From Bacillus fungorum (GTDB taxonomy: Bacteria > Bacillota > Bacilli > Bacillales > Bacillaceae_G): DNA of 64,000 nt. A program made the position numbers and the translations under genes. Positions within the stretch are counted from its first letter, which is position 1. Every line of letters starts with the position of its first letter. Under the pieces are notes generated by a model. The model saw only the letters and a list, made by a program, of their open reading frames with translations. It did no database searches and was not told the origin of the DNA. Below are positions 41,028 through 51,394 of this stretch, one piece after another. Where the stretch lies: NCBI RefSeq assembly GCF_002746455.1, contig NZ_NWUW01000010.1, positions 1 through 64,000 on the forward strand, given 5' to 3'.

Positions 41028-41062
41028 TAAAAAAGCTCAGAGCGTAAACACTCTGAGCTTTT
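41028..41062 (-). terminator. Terminator after leuS
   Basis: AAAAGCTCAGAG pairs with CTCTGAGCTTTT, a perfect 12-bp stem with an eight-base loop. On the minus strand a T-tract follows. Confidence 0.85.
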
Positions 41063-41072
41063 CTTTCATTCA

Positions 41073-43481
41073 TTAGTTTGCAACAACGTTAACAAGCTTT
41101 CCAGGAACTACAATTACTTTACGAACTGTTTTCCCTTCAATTTGGTCTTGAATTGCTTCAAGTGCAAGTTGTTCCATTTCTTCTTTTGATGCATCTTTAC
41201 TCATTGTTAGTTTTGCGCGAACTTTACCCATAACTTGAACAACGATTTCAACTTCATCTTCTACAAGTTTAGACTCATCAAATGTTGGCCAGCTTGCATA
41301 TGTGATTGTTTCATTGTATCCAAGTTTGTTCCATAGTTCTTCTCCGATGTGAGGTGCAACTGGTGCAATCATTTTTACGAAACCTTCTACATATTCTTTC
41401 GGAAGTGTTTCAGCTTTGTATGCATCGTTGATGAATACCATCATTTGAGAAATCGCTGTGTTGAAGCGAAGCTCTGCATAGTCTTCTGTTACTTTCTTCA
41501 CTGTTTGGTGGTAAGCTTTTTCAAGCTCTTTATTTGATGCATCAGTAATTTTCTCACTTAATTCACCGTTATCTTGCACGAATAGACGCCATACGCGGTC
41601 TAGGAAACGACGAGCTCCGTCAAGACCATTTTCAGACCAAGCGATTGAAGCATCTAATGGGCCCATGAACATTTCATATAGACGAAGTGTATCTGCACCG
41701 TGGCTTGCTACGATATCATCTGGGTTTACAACGTTACCTTTTGATTTACTCATTTTCTCGTTGTTTTCACCTAGAATCATACCTTGGTTGAATAATTGTT
41801 GGAACGGTTCTTTCGTTGGAACTACACCGATATCGTATAATACTTTATGCCAGAAACGAGCATATAGTAAGTGAAGTACAGCATGTTCTGCACCACCGAT
41901 ATAAATATCAACTGGAAGCCATTGTTTTACTTTTTCAGGATCTACAAGTGCTTCGCTATTGTTTGGATCGATGTAACGTAGGTAATACCAGCAGCTACCA
42001 GCCCATTGTGGCATTGTGTTCGTTTCACGACGACCTTTTTTACCAGTTTCAGGATCAACAACATTTACCCACTCATCAATGTTAGCAAGTGGTGATTCAC
42101 CTGTACCCGAAGGACGGATATTTTCTGTTTTCGGAAGAACTAATGGTAATTCTTCTTCTTTCACAGCTGTCATTGTGCCGTCTTCCCAGTGAATTACTGG
42201 AATTGGCTCACCCCAGTAACGTTGACGGCTGAATAACCAGTCACGTAGACGGTACGTTACTTTTTGATTTCCTGCGCTCGTTACTTCAAGCCATTCAATC
42301 ATTTTTGCGATTGCTTCTTCTTTATTTAAGCCATCAAGGAATGCTGAGTTTACGTGTGCACCATCACCTGTGTATGCTTCTTTCGTAATGTCTCCGCCTT
42401 TTACAACTTCCTTCATCGGAAGATTGAACGTTGATGCGAATTCATAGTCACGCTCATCATGAGCTGGAACTGCCATTACAGCACCTGTTCCGTAAGTTGC
42501 AAGAACGTAATCAGCGATCCAAATTGGTAATTTCTCACCATTTACTGGGTTAACTGCGTAAGCACCAGTGAATACACCAGTTTTCTCTTTCGCAAGTTCT
42601 GTACGCTCTAAATCACTCTTCATTTTTACTGAATTAATGTAAGCTTCTACAGCTTCTTTTTGCTCAGCAGTTGTAATGTCAGCAACAAGTGCATGTTCTG
42701 GAGCAAGTACACAGTAGCTTGCACCGAATAATGTATCAGGACGCGTTGTGAAAACTGTGAACTTCTCGTCTGTACCGTCGATGTTAAAGTGTACTTCTGC
42801 ACCTTCAGAACGACCGATCCAGTTACGTTGCATATCTTTTAAGCTTTCTGGCCAATCAAGCTCATCTAGATCTTCTAATAGACGATCTCCGTAAGCTGTA
42901 ATTTTTAACATCCACTGTCTCATCGGACGACGCTCAACTGGATGTCCACCACGCTCACTCTTACCGTCAATGATTTCTTCGTTTGCAAGTACTGTACCAA
43001 GTGCTGGGCACCAGTTTACAGGTACTTCATCAACGTAAGCTAAGCCTTTTTCAAATAGTTTTAGGAAGATCCATTGTGTCCACTTGTAGTAGTTTGGATC
43101 TGTTGTATTTACTTCACGGTCCCAATCGTAAGAGAAACCTAATGATTTAATTTGGTTACGGAATGTATTAATATTATGCTCTGTAAATTCAGCTGGGCTG
43201 TTTCCAGTATCAAGTGCATATTGCTCTGCTGGAAGACCGAATGCATCCCATCCCATTGGATGAAGAACGTTATACCCTTGCATGCGCTTCATACGAGATA
43301 AAATATCTGTCGCTGTATAACCTTCTGGATGTCCTACGTGTAGGCCTGCACCTGATGGATATGGGAACATATCTAGTGCATAAAATTTTGGTTTTTCTGT
43401 CTCATCTGGCGTACGGAATGTTTTATTCTCTTCCCAGTACCCTTGCCACTTCTTCTCAATTTCTTGATGATTAAAGCTCAT
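41073..43481 (-). CDS. leuS: Leucyl-tRNA synthetase
   Basis: This 802-residue class I aminoacyl-tRNA synthetase charges tRNA-Leu with leucine. The HIGH-type motif occurs in [17 protein letters not shown] near residues 40-55, and the KMSKS loop as [10 protein letters not shown] near 575-585. The editing domain (CP1, residues about 220-410) contains the TTRPDTLFG motif. The C-terminal anticodon-binding and tail domains are complete. The ATG follows AAGGAGGG. Expression is controlled by a T-box leader upstream that reads uncharged tRNA-Leu. Confidence 0.98.
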   Translation of the reverse strand: MSFNHQEIEKKWQGYWEENKTFRTPDETEKPKFYALDMFPYPSGAGLHVGHPEGYTATDILSRMKRMQGYNVLHPMGWDAFGLPAEQYALDTGNSPAEFTEHNINTFRNQIKSLGFSYDWDREVNTTDPNYYKWTQWIFLKLFEKGLAYVDEVPVNWCPALGTVLANEEIIDGKSERGGHPVERRPMRQWMLKITAYGDRLLEDLDELDWPESLKDMQRNWIGRSEGAEVHFNIDGTDEKFTVFTTRPDTLFGASYCVLAPEHALVADITTAEQKEAVEAYINSVKMKSDLERTELAKEKTGVFTGAYAVNPVNGEKLPIWIADYVLATYGTGAVMAVPAHDERDYEFASTFNLPMKEVVKGGDITKEAYTGDGAHVNSAFLDGLNKEEAIAKMIEWLEVTSAGNQKVTYRLRDWLFSRQRYWGEPIPVIHWEDGTMTAVKEEELPLVLPKTENIRPSGTGESPLANIDEWVNVVDPETGKKGRRETNTMPQWAGSCWYYLRYIDPNNSEALVDPEKVKQWLPVDIYIGGAEHAVLHLLYARFWHKVLYDIGVVPTKEPFQQLFNQGMILGENNEKMSKSKGNVVNPDDIVASHGADTLRLYEMFMGPLDASIAWSENGLDGARRFLDRVWRLFVQDNGELSEKITDASNKELEKAYHQTVKKVTEDYAELRFNTAISQMMVFINDAYKAETLPKEYVEGFVKMIAPVAPHIGEELWNKLGYNETITYASWPTFDESKLVEDEVEIVVQVMGKVRAKLTMSKDASKEEMEQLALEAIQDQIEGKTVRKVIVVPGKLVNVVAN

Positions 43482-43530
43482 GAGATACCCTCCTTGAATT
43501 TCTATTTATTTTCACCGCCCAAAATACAAA

Positions 43531-43800
43531 AAACCTCTCATCCCTAGAAAGGGACGAGAGGTTATAGATTCCCGCGGTACCACCCTAAATTAATGTACAA
43601 ATATACATTCGCTTAGATCCGTAACGTGGATTAACGGCAATTGCTACTATTAGTTTCACAACTGCAACTCAAAGGCGAGTTCATAACGAAACGTGGATTG
43701 ACTTGCACCGACCGTCAACTCTCTAAACCAGCTTCTATTACTACTACTCCTTCTCACTGTTATTACAAATATGAGTTAAGTGAACTACCCTCCGCCTCGT
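43531..43800 (-). promoter_or_regulatory. T-box leader of leuS
   Basis: On the minus strand the leader holds the T-box sequence AGGGTGGTACCGCG (43573-43586), which pairs with the uncharged tRNA acceptor end. A terminator hairpin (AACCTCTC with GAGAGGTT, 43531-43562) and T-tract follow. Upstream, GAGAAGGAGTAG and GTCGGTGCAAG segments fit stem I. A CTC leucine codon at 43677-43679 sits near the expected specifier position; that placement is inferred, as I did not fold the RNA. High uncharged tRNA-Leu allows read-through into leuS. Confidence 0.9.
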
Positions 43801-43905
43801 ATCTCTTAAGAGCTTTAAAGCGGGGCTTCTCGGTTAATCGTTACTCTGAATAACTAACGAATTCGTCTTAAGACAGCCGAGCTATCTCCCTTGTTCGAAA
43901 GGTTG
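43801..43905 (-). ncRNA. Extra structured 5' segment of the leuS leader
   Basis: About 105 bases between the promoter and the T-box stem I contain nested inverted repeats (CTCGG with CCGAG enclosing CGTTA with TAACG, then a GCCCCGC/GCGG-type pairing). This precedes the canonical T-box and seems unneeded for it. I cannot assign a known RNA family. Confidence 0.4.
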
Positions 43906-43919
43906 TTTTATTTAAATAT

Positions 43920-43949
43920 ATTCTAAAACATGTTAACATGTTCCGTCAA
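43920..43949 (-). promoter_or_regulatory. leuS promoter with 16-bp palindrome in the spacer
   Basis: On the minus strand TTGACG (43944-43949) and TAGAAT (43920-43925) are 18 bases apart. The spacer is filled by a perfect 16-bp palindrome, AACATGTTAACATGTT (43927-43942). It may be an operator or a weak hairpin terminator for the upstream MFS gene. Confidence 0.6.
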
Positions 43950-43950
43950 A

Positions 43951-45144
43951 CTAAACTGCAATTTTTTCTTCAACTGTTTCTTCTACTTTTACTCGTTTAT
44001 CATAAATGCTCGTTGCAATAAGCGCTACTACAAGCATTACCATGATTGCTATAAACAATACTTCCATATTGTATAAATCAACAATCGCTCCGCCAACGAC
44101 CGGTCCGAACATTTTCCCTACAGTCGCCGCACTATTTACAACGCCTTGATAAAACCCTAACTTATCTTTTGGCGCAAGTATATTTGCAATCGTTGGAACT
44201 GCTGGCCAAACGAATAACTCACCAATTGTTAATGTTACCATCGCAACGAGGAACATCGTAAATTGCTGCGCTTGACTTAATACAATGAATGACGCCGCAA
44301 AAATGATAATTCCAATCATAATTTGTTGTTTTAAAGAACGCTTCATCCAGCGAATTAGCATGCTAACTAGCGGCTGCGCACAAACAATCATCGCTCCGTT
44401 TATCGTCCATAATAAACTATAGTGACGAAGGCTAATGTTTAGCTCTTGCATATGTGTTGCAATCGCCCCTTGCCACTGTACGTATGTAACCCAGCATAAA
44501 GCATATGCTACACATACGATAAGAAGTGCTTTGAATCCAGGTGTAAGCGACCAACCTTTTTTCGTTTCAATTTCTTTTTGCACTCCTGGCTCTTTCTTGT
44601 CTTCCATACCACGGAATCCAATAAAAGCAATTAAGAAGAAAACAAAGTATAAAATAAAGTTCGCTAAGAAAATATAATCAAAACGATACGATGCAACTAA
44701 TCCACCACATGCTGTTCCGATTGCAATACCAACGTTTTGTCCAACATACATCGCATTAAATGCTCGTCTTCCGCCCTCTGGCCAAACCGTACCAACCATC
44801 GCATACATCGATGGGAAGACCATTCCAGAACCAAAGCCGATTAACGCTAGCCACACAACGTATAAAGGCCAACCGTGGAAAAACACAAGACCTAAAATCG
44901 ATACGAGTGTAATCACAATCCCTACTAAAGTTGATTTATAACCGCCCCATTTATCGAATAAAACACCGCCGAGCAAGTTTCCAATTACACCAGTAAGCGA
45001 GTTGATCATTAATACCATTCCGGCCACAGATAAAGATTTTCCTAGGTGATCATGCAAATAAATTGTATTAAAAGGCCATAAAAAAGAAGCACCCGTGACA
45101 TTAATAATCATCCCAGCTACTAATAGCCATACTTTCCTTGGCAT
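43951..45144 (-). CDS. yttB: YttB-like MFS transporter
   Basis: This 397-residue 12-helix major facilitator has motif A-like sequence GNLLGGVLFDKWGGYKSTL in loop 2-3. A long basic loop (MEDKKEPGVQKEIETKKG) separates the halves. The ATG at 45144 follows GGAGGGGAG; an extended frame upstream has no site. yttB in B. subtilis sits near leuS, which supports the name. Substrate is unknown. It ends 45 bases before the expected start of leuS transcription and may read through into the leuS leader. Confidence 0.82.
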   Translation of the reverse strand: MPRKVWLLVAGMIINVTGASFLWPFNTIYLHDHLGKSLSVAGMVLMINSLTGVIGNLLGGVLFDKWGGYKSTLVGIVITLVSILGLVFFHGWPLYVVWLALIGFGSGMVFPSMYAMVGTVWPEGGRRAFNAMYVGQNVGIAIGTACGGLVASYRFDYIFLANFILYFVFFLIAFIGFRGMEDKKEPGVQKEIETKKGWSLTPGFKALLIVCVAYALCWVTYVQWQGAIATHMQELNISLRHYSLLWTINGAMIVCAQPLVSMLIRWMKRSLKQQIMIGIIIFAASFIVLSQAQQFTMFLVAMVTLTIGELFVWPAVPTIANILAPKDKLGFYQGVVNSAATVGKMFGPVVGGAIVDLYNMEVLFIAIMVMLVVALIATSIYDKRVKVEETVEEKIAV

Positions 45145-45255
45145 AGTCTCCCCTCCTATTCTATTTTTTTCGTTCATCTATATAACAGTAAAATTGTAGT
45201 CGTTTTTAAATGGGAAGGCAACTGATTAATAGTTAATGAAATTCAGATAATGGCA

Positions 45256-45290
45256 CAAAGGCGACTAGAATTTCTTCTAATCGCCTTTGC
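45256..45290. terminator. Terminator downstream of the integrase-like gene
   Basis: CAAAGGCGACTAGAA pairs with TTCTAATCGCCTTTG (one mismatch). It lies 180 bases past the recombinase stop and before yttB. Confidence 0.7.
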
Positions 45291-45472
45291 AATATTTCGA
45301 TCTATATATAATGAAATCGTTCCCTGATGAATTTACCCAATTTCCTTATTTTGTTTTTCACTTTCTTTAGCACTCCATTTAAAAATGTTATCTAGTAGAG
45401 AGTATATTCTCCCAGACTCTTTCGTTAATAACGGTCCTAACGATGTTAATATTGTTACGGCTCTTCCCTCTT
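45291..45472. other. Interval between recombinase and terminator
   Basis: No start codon with a ribosome binding site is visible. However, a 48-codon open frame on the minus strand, ending at a TAA near 45346, reads as plausible protein (for example TKESGRIYSLLDNIFKWSAK). It overlaps the recombinase 3' end in another frame. It may be a remnant. Confidence 0.3.
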
Positions 45473-46039
45473 TTACAAATCTACATCAATCTCCGTTTTA
45501 AACTTCTCATCTTTAGAAATCCCTAAATACTTGAGTGTTTCTGAAGGTGTCGCGTGATGGAAATGCTTTTGCAATAGTGCGATCGCTATTCCTCTTTTGT
45601 ACGCGTGAAAACCAAATGTTTTTCGCATTGAGTTCGTTCCAATCTTTCCAACAATCCCAACCGCTTCAGCTGCATTATGGATTACGCGATACGCTTGTTG
45701 GCGTGAGATTGAGTTTGTCGTTTTATTGGATTGAAATACATAGTTTTCTCTTTGAGCATCAATAGATTGTACGTACTCTAAAAGGGCTTCTTTTACTTTT
45801 GTATTTAAATAAATATCTTGTTTAAATTTTTCATCTTTCACAGGAAGAGAATAAAACTCTTTAACAGTTCCATCTTCATTTAATACCTCTTCAAATTTCA
45901 TACTAAGTAGCTCAGTAATTTTTAATCCAGTGTTAATTCCAATAACAAATAAAAGATAATCTCGCTGGGAATGCTCTTTTAAATATTTTTTCATAGCCTC
46001 AATTTGGCTTATATCTTTTAATGCCTCTACAACTTCCAT
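45473..46039 (-). CDS. Minimal tyrosine recombinase (phage integrase family)
   Basis: This 188-residue protein consists only of a tyrosine-recombinase catalytic domain and lacks the N-terminal core-binding domain. Catalytic positions: the first conserved Arg is replaced by Lys (INTGLKITELL). The second region is TNSMRKTFGFHAYKRG, with Arg but without the preceding His. H-x-x-H-like LLQKHFHHATPSETLKYLGI contains the nucleophile Tyr. It may be an active small family member or a domesticated one. No att sites or mobile genes are adjacent. The ATG follows GAGGAGATAC. Confidence 0.78.
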   Translation of the reverse strand: MEVVEALKDISQIEAMKKYLKEHSQRDYLLFVIGINTGLKITELLSMKFEEVLNEDGTVKEFYSLPVKDEKFKQDIYLNTKVKEALLEYVQSIDAQRENYVFQSNKTTNSISRQQAYRVIHNAAEAVGIVGKIGTNSMRKTFGFHAYKRGIAIALLQKHFHHATPSETLKYLGISKDEKFKTEIDVDL

Positions 46040-46353
46040 ACATGTATCTCCTCATCTTATGAACGGTAATTTCTCATTGTCCTGTTCATTTTACCTTATT
46101 ACGCTCTGAGATTTCCATGTATTATCCATTATTTTCACAATATAAGACTTAGTTCCAGGTAATTTTTCGTTTGGAAATTTATGGTTGTACAAATGCGATG
46201 TGGGTAGAAAAAATAGGGGGATACAAGTTCAGCTTCTTTCTACAGATCGGATTCCTCCTTTCATTTTCCGGTTGCTGAAACTCACATATTATGTTACTTA
46301 CTTGCATTATATTATGCATTTTAGTCACATCAAATCGTTTTTTTCTGAAAATA
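46040..46353. other. Intergenic region upstream of the recombinase
   Basis: The interval holds promoter sequence for the recombinase, with TAAAAT near 46091 on the minus strand, and the tail beyond the ABC permease. An 83-codon plus-strand frame overlaps the permease and lacks a ribosome binding site. I see no gene. Confidence 0.45.
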
Positions 46354-46384
46354 TAAAAAACCGAGTGCTTTCACTCGGCTTTTT
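46354..46384 (-). terminator. Terminator after BceB-like gene
   Basis: AAAACCGAGTG pairs with CACTCGGCTTTT (near perfect) around a four-base loop. A T-tract follows on both sides. Confidence 0.8.
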
Positions 46385-46389
46385 ACCTA

Positions 46390-48240
46390 TTAATCTTCTT
46401 TCGGAAGTACAATTCCTTTATACAATTGAACTGTAATGAAGTAATAAATCGCATAAATAACTACGAAAATTACGATTGGTAACCAAATACGGAAGTACGG
46501 ATCAACTAAAATAAATCCGAAAATATTCATACCGACTAATACGTGAGCGATACCTACAATTGCCGGGAATAAGAATACTAAGAATAACTCTTTATAAATT
46601 GATTTTGTTAATAATTCACGGCGCACACCAATTTTACGAAGCATTTGATAACGCGTAATATCTTTTGATGCACCAGAAAGAATTTTAAACATGAGACAGC
46701 TTGCCATCATTGCTAAGAATGCAATTCCAAGGAAGAAGCCCATAAATACAGTTCCGCTCGCAACACCGTAGAACATGTCATATATTTGATATTTACTATT
46801 CATTTGCTCAGCTTTTACATTTTTATATTTAACTAGCTGCAACTCGTCAATTTTTTTCCATTCTTTTGTGTATGCTACGAAATCGTCTGTTTTTCCAGTA
46901 AATACGATTCCTTCTTTACCATTTACAGTATCGTACATTTTTTGATCTACAATTTTAATGGCACGATCTTGGTATATATAATATGGTTGGATTGTTCTAA
47001 ATACCTCATCCCATTCTTCAGGCATTGCTTTTTCATTTTGATTTTGCTCTGATTTCACTCCTGCTACTGTCCCTACTGGAGCCTCTCCTGAAATTTCTTT
47101 ATATTTACCGAAATTCTCTTTACCTACACCATCTCGAATCAGTGGCTTTTGTTTCTCTAAATCTTCTTTTACATAATAAATATATTTATCGTCTACTTTA
47201 TAACGATACTCGGCTTTATTTTTAAATGATATGCCATCTAAAATTTTCTTTTCTTCAGCTGTTGGATTATGAATAATTGAATCATAAATTTCAAATCCAT
47301 CAACCGTTTTTATAACGTTATTTTGAAACGCCATACCTCCTGAAATTGCACCCGCTCCAAGCGCAACTAACATCGCTACTGTCGCAAGTACTTTCGTTAA
47401 ACTATTAATACGGAAGTTTAATTGTGCAAATGTAAAAGCGTTAAGTCCTTTTTCACTGCGCTTTTTATTACTTTTTAACCTTTTAATAATGACTGGAAGA
47501 AGTGATCCAAATAGCATGTAAGTACCAGCTGTTGTGGTAACTAATGCAATAAGGATTCCCATCTCTCTTAACGTTTCCATATTCACCATAGCTGCATATC
47601 CAATTCCTAATAAAATAACCGCAAGGAATGCAACTACACCTGTCATTTTTCCTTTTACTGCAACTCGCTCTGTTTGTGCATCTGCATGTACAAGTTGCAG
47701 TACAGAAATACGTGATAACTTAATACTATTCATAATTGCTGATAATACAAATAGTGCAAAGAAGAAAATGCAAGTAACAGTCATAGATGGAAGATAAAAT
47801 GCTTTATAACCTTCACCAGCAAATTCGAGTTGATTCATTAATAACTGACCGATACCTTCTGCAAGTCCTACACCAACTGCAATTCCAATTGCAAGAGACG
47901 CCGCGCCTAATACAATTGTCTCAATAAACATAAGTAATGTAACTTTATGCTTTTTTGCTCCTAACATCATATACATACCAAACTCTTTTTGACGAAGAGA
48001 TAATAAGAATGAGTTCGCATATAAAATATAGAAGAACGTTATAATAGCTAATAAAAATGAACCTGCTTGGAATACAAATCCAATAGACTTAATCACTGAA
48101 TTAGATTCGAGAAATGCTTCATTTAGTGCTAATGTTTGAAACATATAAAAAATTGAGATAGACATGACAAGACCAACAAGTAAGACGACGTAATCTTTCA
48201 GCTTACTTTTTAGCCCCGACATGGAAAGTTTGAATAACAT
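46390..48240 (-). CDS. BceB-type ABC transporter permease
   Basis: This 616-residue FtsX-domain permease of the BceB/peptide-7 exporter type has ten predicted helices. A large extracellular domain of about 200 residues lies between helices 7 and 8 (residues about 305-510), the region that senses peptide antibiotics in BceAB systems. N-terminal LFKLSMSGLKSKLKDYVVLLVGLVMSISIFY is typical. It follows the ATPase gene by 16 bases. B. subtilis has bceRSAB in this chromosomal neighbourhood, but no sensor kinase or response regulator gene is adjacent here. Confidence 0.9.
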   Translation of the reverse strand: MLFKLSMSGLKSKLKDYVVLLVGLVMSISIFYMFQTLALNEAFLESNSVIKSIGFVFQAGSFLLAIITFFYILYANSFLLSLRQKEFGMYMMLGAKKHKVTLLMFIETIVLGAASLAIGIAVGVGLAEGIGQLLMNQLEFAGEGYKAFYLPSMTVTCIFFFALFVLSAIMNSIKLSRISVLQLVHADAQTERVAVKGKMTGVVAFLAVILLGIGYAAMVNMETLREMGILIALVTTTAGTYMLFGSLLPVIIKRLKSNKKRSEKGLNAFTFAQLNFRINSLTKVLATVAMLVALGAGAISGGMAFQNNVIKTVDGFEIYDSIIHNPTAEEKKILDGISFKNKAEYRYKVDDKYIYYVKEDLEKQKPLIRDGVGKENFGKYKEISGEAPVGTVAGVKSEQNQNEKAMPEEWDEVFRTIQPYYIYQDRAIKIVDQKMYDTVNGKEGIVFTGKTDDFVAYTKEWKKIDELQLVKYKNVKAEQMNSKYQIYDMFYGVASGTVFMGFFLGIAFLAMMASCLMFKILSGASKDITRYQMLRKIGVRRELLTKSIYKELFLVFLFPAIVGIAHVLVGMNIFGFILVDPYFRIWLPIVIFVVIYAIYYFITVQLYKGIVLPKED

Positions 48241-48256
48241 GCTTATACCTCCTTCC

Positions 48257-49018
48257 TTACGCTTTTTGTGTACCTAAATCTGCAAGTACATCTAAAATTT
48301 CTTTATAGAATTCTTCACGCGTACCACCGCGGTGAATTTCTTTATATAGCTCACCATCCTGAATGAATAAAATACGCTGACAGTAACTTGCACTGTAAGG
48401 ATCATGTGTAACCATCATAATAGATACGCCTTGATCTTTATTTAAGTTTGTCATCGCATCAAGTAAACTCGTCGCATTTTTAGAATCAAGCGCTCCTGTT
48501 GGCTCGTCCCCTAAAATAATTGCTGGTTCATGTACCAACGCACGTGCTGCTGCTGAACGTTGCTTTTGTCCACCAGATACTTCAGATGGGTACTTTTGAA
48601 GTATTGCTGAAATCCCTAACATATCTGCTACTTTTTCTACTTTCGGTCCAATACTTCGTGATGGGACACCTTGAAGAGATAGTGGAAGTGCGATGTTTTC
48701 GTAAATAGATAAGTTCTCTAATAAGTTAAAGTCTTGGAAAATGAATCCTAATTTTTGTGAACGGAAATCAGAAAGCTCGCCTTGCTTCATTTTCGTAATA
48801 TCCGTACCCGCAATTTCAACAACGCCGCCCGTTGCTTTATCAAGCGTTGAAATTACATTTAACAATGTCGTTTTACCAGAACCAGATGGTCCCATAATCC
48901 CTACAAACTCACCCTCTTGAATTGAGAATGAAACACCTTTTAACGCATGTGATTGGTTCTCACCTTTTTTACCGTACACTTTTTGGACGTTTTTCACGTC
49001 TACAACTGGTTTCGTCAT
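48257..49018 (-). CDS. BceA-type ABC transporter ATPase
   Basis: The 253-residue ATPase belongs to the LolD/BceA group. Walker A is GPSGSGKTT, the signature motif VSGGQKQRSAAARAL, Walker B IILGDEPTGAL and the H-loop VTHD. It would power the downstream BceB-type permease in removing or releasing cell-wall-active peptides such as bacitracin. The start ATG follows GTAGGAGGATAT. The pair has no adjacent BceRS, so control must come from elsewhere in the genome or from its own promoter. Confidence 0.92.
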   Translation of the reverse strand: MTKPVVDVKNVQKVYGKKGENQSHALKGVSFSIQEGEFVGIMGPSGSGKTTLLNVISTLDKATGGVVEIAGTDITKMKQGELSDFRSQKLGFIFQDFNLLENLSIYENIALPLSLQGVPSRSIGPKVEKVADMLGISAILQKYPSEVSGGQKQRSAAARALVHEPAIILGDEPTGALDSKNATSLLDAMTNLNKDQGVSIMMVTHDPYSASYCQRILFIQDGELYKEIHRGGTREEFYKEILDVLADLGTQKA

Positions 49019-49117
49019 ATATATCCTCCTACGCTTGTTTTTCCATTACCTATTTTGCGCCTTTTGGAGATGAACTGCTATTTGTTAACATTACATTTAC
49101 CTTACACTTTTGTAATA

Positions 49118-49149
49118 AAATAAAACCAGGTCATATTGCGACCTGGTTT
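49118..49149 (-). terminator. Terminator after the 49-residue ORF
   Basis: AAACCAGGTC and GACCTGGTTT form a perfect 10-bp stem with a seven-base loop overlapping the stop codon. TTATTTT follows on the minus strand. Confidence 0.85.
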
Positions 49150-49297
49150 ACTCTGATTGCTTCGATTTTTGAGGTTGTCCCTTTTTACTGTTGCGCTGTT
49201 TCACTTGAACAACTGGATCAAGTTCATTTGAAAACTCAGCGTTATGCCCATTTTGCGTTTTTTGCTCTGGGTTATTTTGATCTGAACGTTTCGCCAT
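49148..49297 (-). CDS. Small hydrophilic protein, 49 residues
   Basis: This short gene has a good ribosome binding site (AGGAGTG) before the ATG and its own terminator. Its product is very hydrophilic, rich in Gln, Lys, Asn and Ser (starts MAKRSDQNNPEQKTQNG, ends KGQPQKSKQSE). The segment NGHNAEFSNELDP faintly resembles YfhD-type small proteins. Composition fits a small, spore-associated or disordered protein. I do not recognise a family. It follows ytzC by 15 bases and is probably cotranscribed with it. Confidence 0.65.
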   Translation of the reverse strand: MAKRSDQNNPEQKTQNGHNAEFSNELDPVVQVKQRNSKKGQPQKSKQSE

Positions 49298-49312
49298 GGT
49301 ATTCACTCCTTA

Positions 49313-49576
49313 TTAGTGCGGTGTAATAATCATTTGATGTTGCAATTGGCGAATTGCCATACGTGCTCTATTTAACTGCTCACGTTGCTCATCATTCGCA
49401 TGTTGTTGCATCGTTTGTAAATCGTTATATGCTTGTTCTAATTGTAACTGCGCATCCGAATACTCCATCGTATTGTAATGCTCTTGTCTCATGCCTTGGT
49501 CTAATTGTTCTTTCGCATATTCCACTGCTTGTTCCGCTTGTGTAATATACGATTCAAGTGATTGACGCTCTGCCAT
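49313..49576 (-). CDS. ytzC: YtzC, DUF2524 family protein
   Basis: This 87-residue protein is almost entirely helical and rich in Gln and Glu (SLESYITQAEQAVEYAKEQL and AQLQLEQAYNDLQTMQQHA). It matches the DUF2524/YtzC family, of unknown function. A coiled coil is likely. The ATG at 49576 follows AAGGAGGGAC; an extension of seven codons has no site. It is divergent from ytqA, as in B. subtilis, where ytzC also lies beside ytqA-ytqB. Confidence 0.85.
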   Translation of the reverse strand: MAERQSLESYITQAEQAVEYAKEQLDQGMRQEHYNTMEYSDAQLQLEQAYNDLQTMQQHANDEQREQLNRARMAIRQLQHQMIITPH

Positions 49577-49687
49577 AATTGTCCCTCCTTGCTTCAATTC
49601 CCCTTTAGTGTGTCCCTTCCATCTCTACCTTATGAGTATGTTATAATGGATTTTGTTTCATTTTGACTCGTCTTAGGAGGGAAAGCA

Positions 49688-51216
<1,529 letters not shown>

Positions 51217-51221
51217 TTATA

Positions 51222-51295
51222 TCTATCATAACTCCAGATATATCAACGATTTTTTCGATATATCGACGATTCGACACAACTTATCGACTTATCGA
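51222..51295. repeat. Cluster of ATATATCGACGATT-like motifs
   Basis: Between mnmM and its terminator, four adjacent near-copies of ATATATCGACGATT occur, partly inverted. They match the motifs at 4735-4760 and 17105-17162. All are intergenic. Confidence 0.6.
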
Positions 51296-51306
51296 CAAAA
51301 CATAAC

Positions 51307-51339
51307 AAAAAAAGACGTGCACTCACTGCACGTCTTTTT
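51307..51339 (+). terminator. Terminator after ytqA-mnmM
   Basis: AAAGACGTGCA pairs with TGCACGTCTTT, a perfect 11-bp stem with a five-base loop, followed by TTG. Confidence 0.85.
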
Positions 51340-51394
51340 GTTATTCTCCTATATAATGGATATATACACTATTTAAAGAAAGAAGGATAGAGCT

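Noticed and set aside
40940..41047. 35-codon plus-strand frame ending in KIIFYIKKLRA
   Set aside because: It reads like protein but has no Shine-Dalgarno, overlaps the leuS terminator and has no family match I can name.
45473..46039. Evidence of a prophage or integrative element
   Set aside because: A single small recombinase without other mobile genes, tRNA target or flanking repeats does not support an element.
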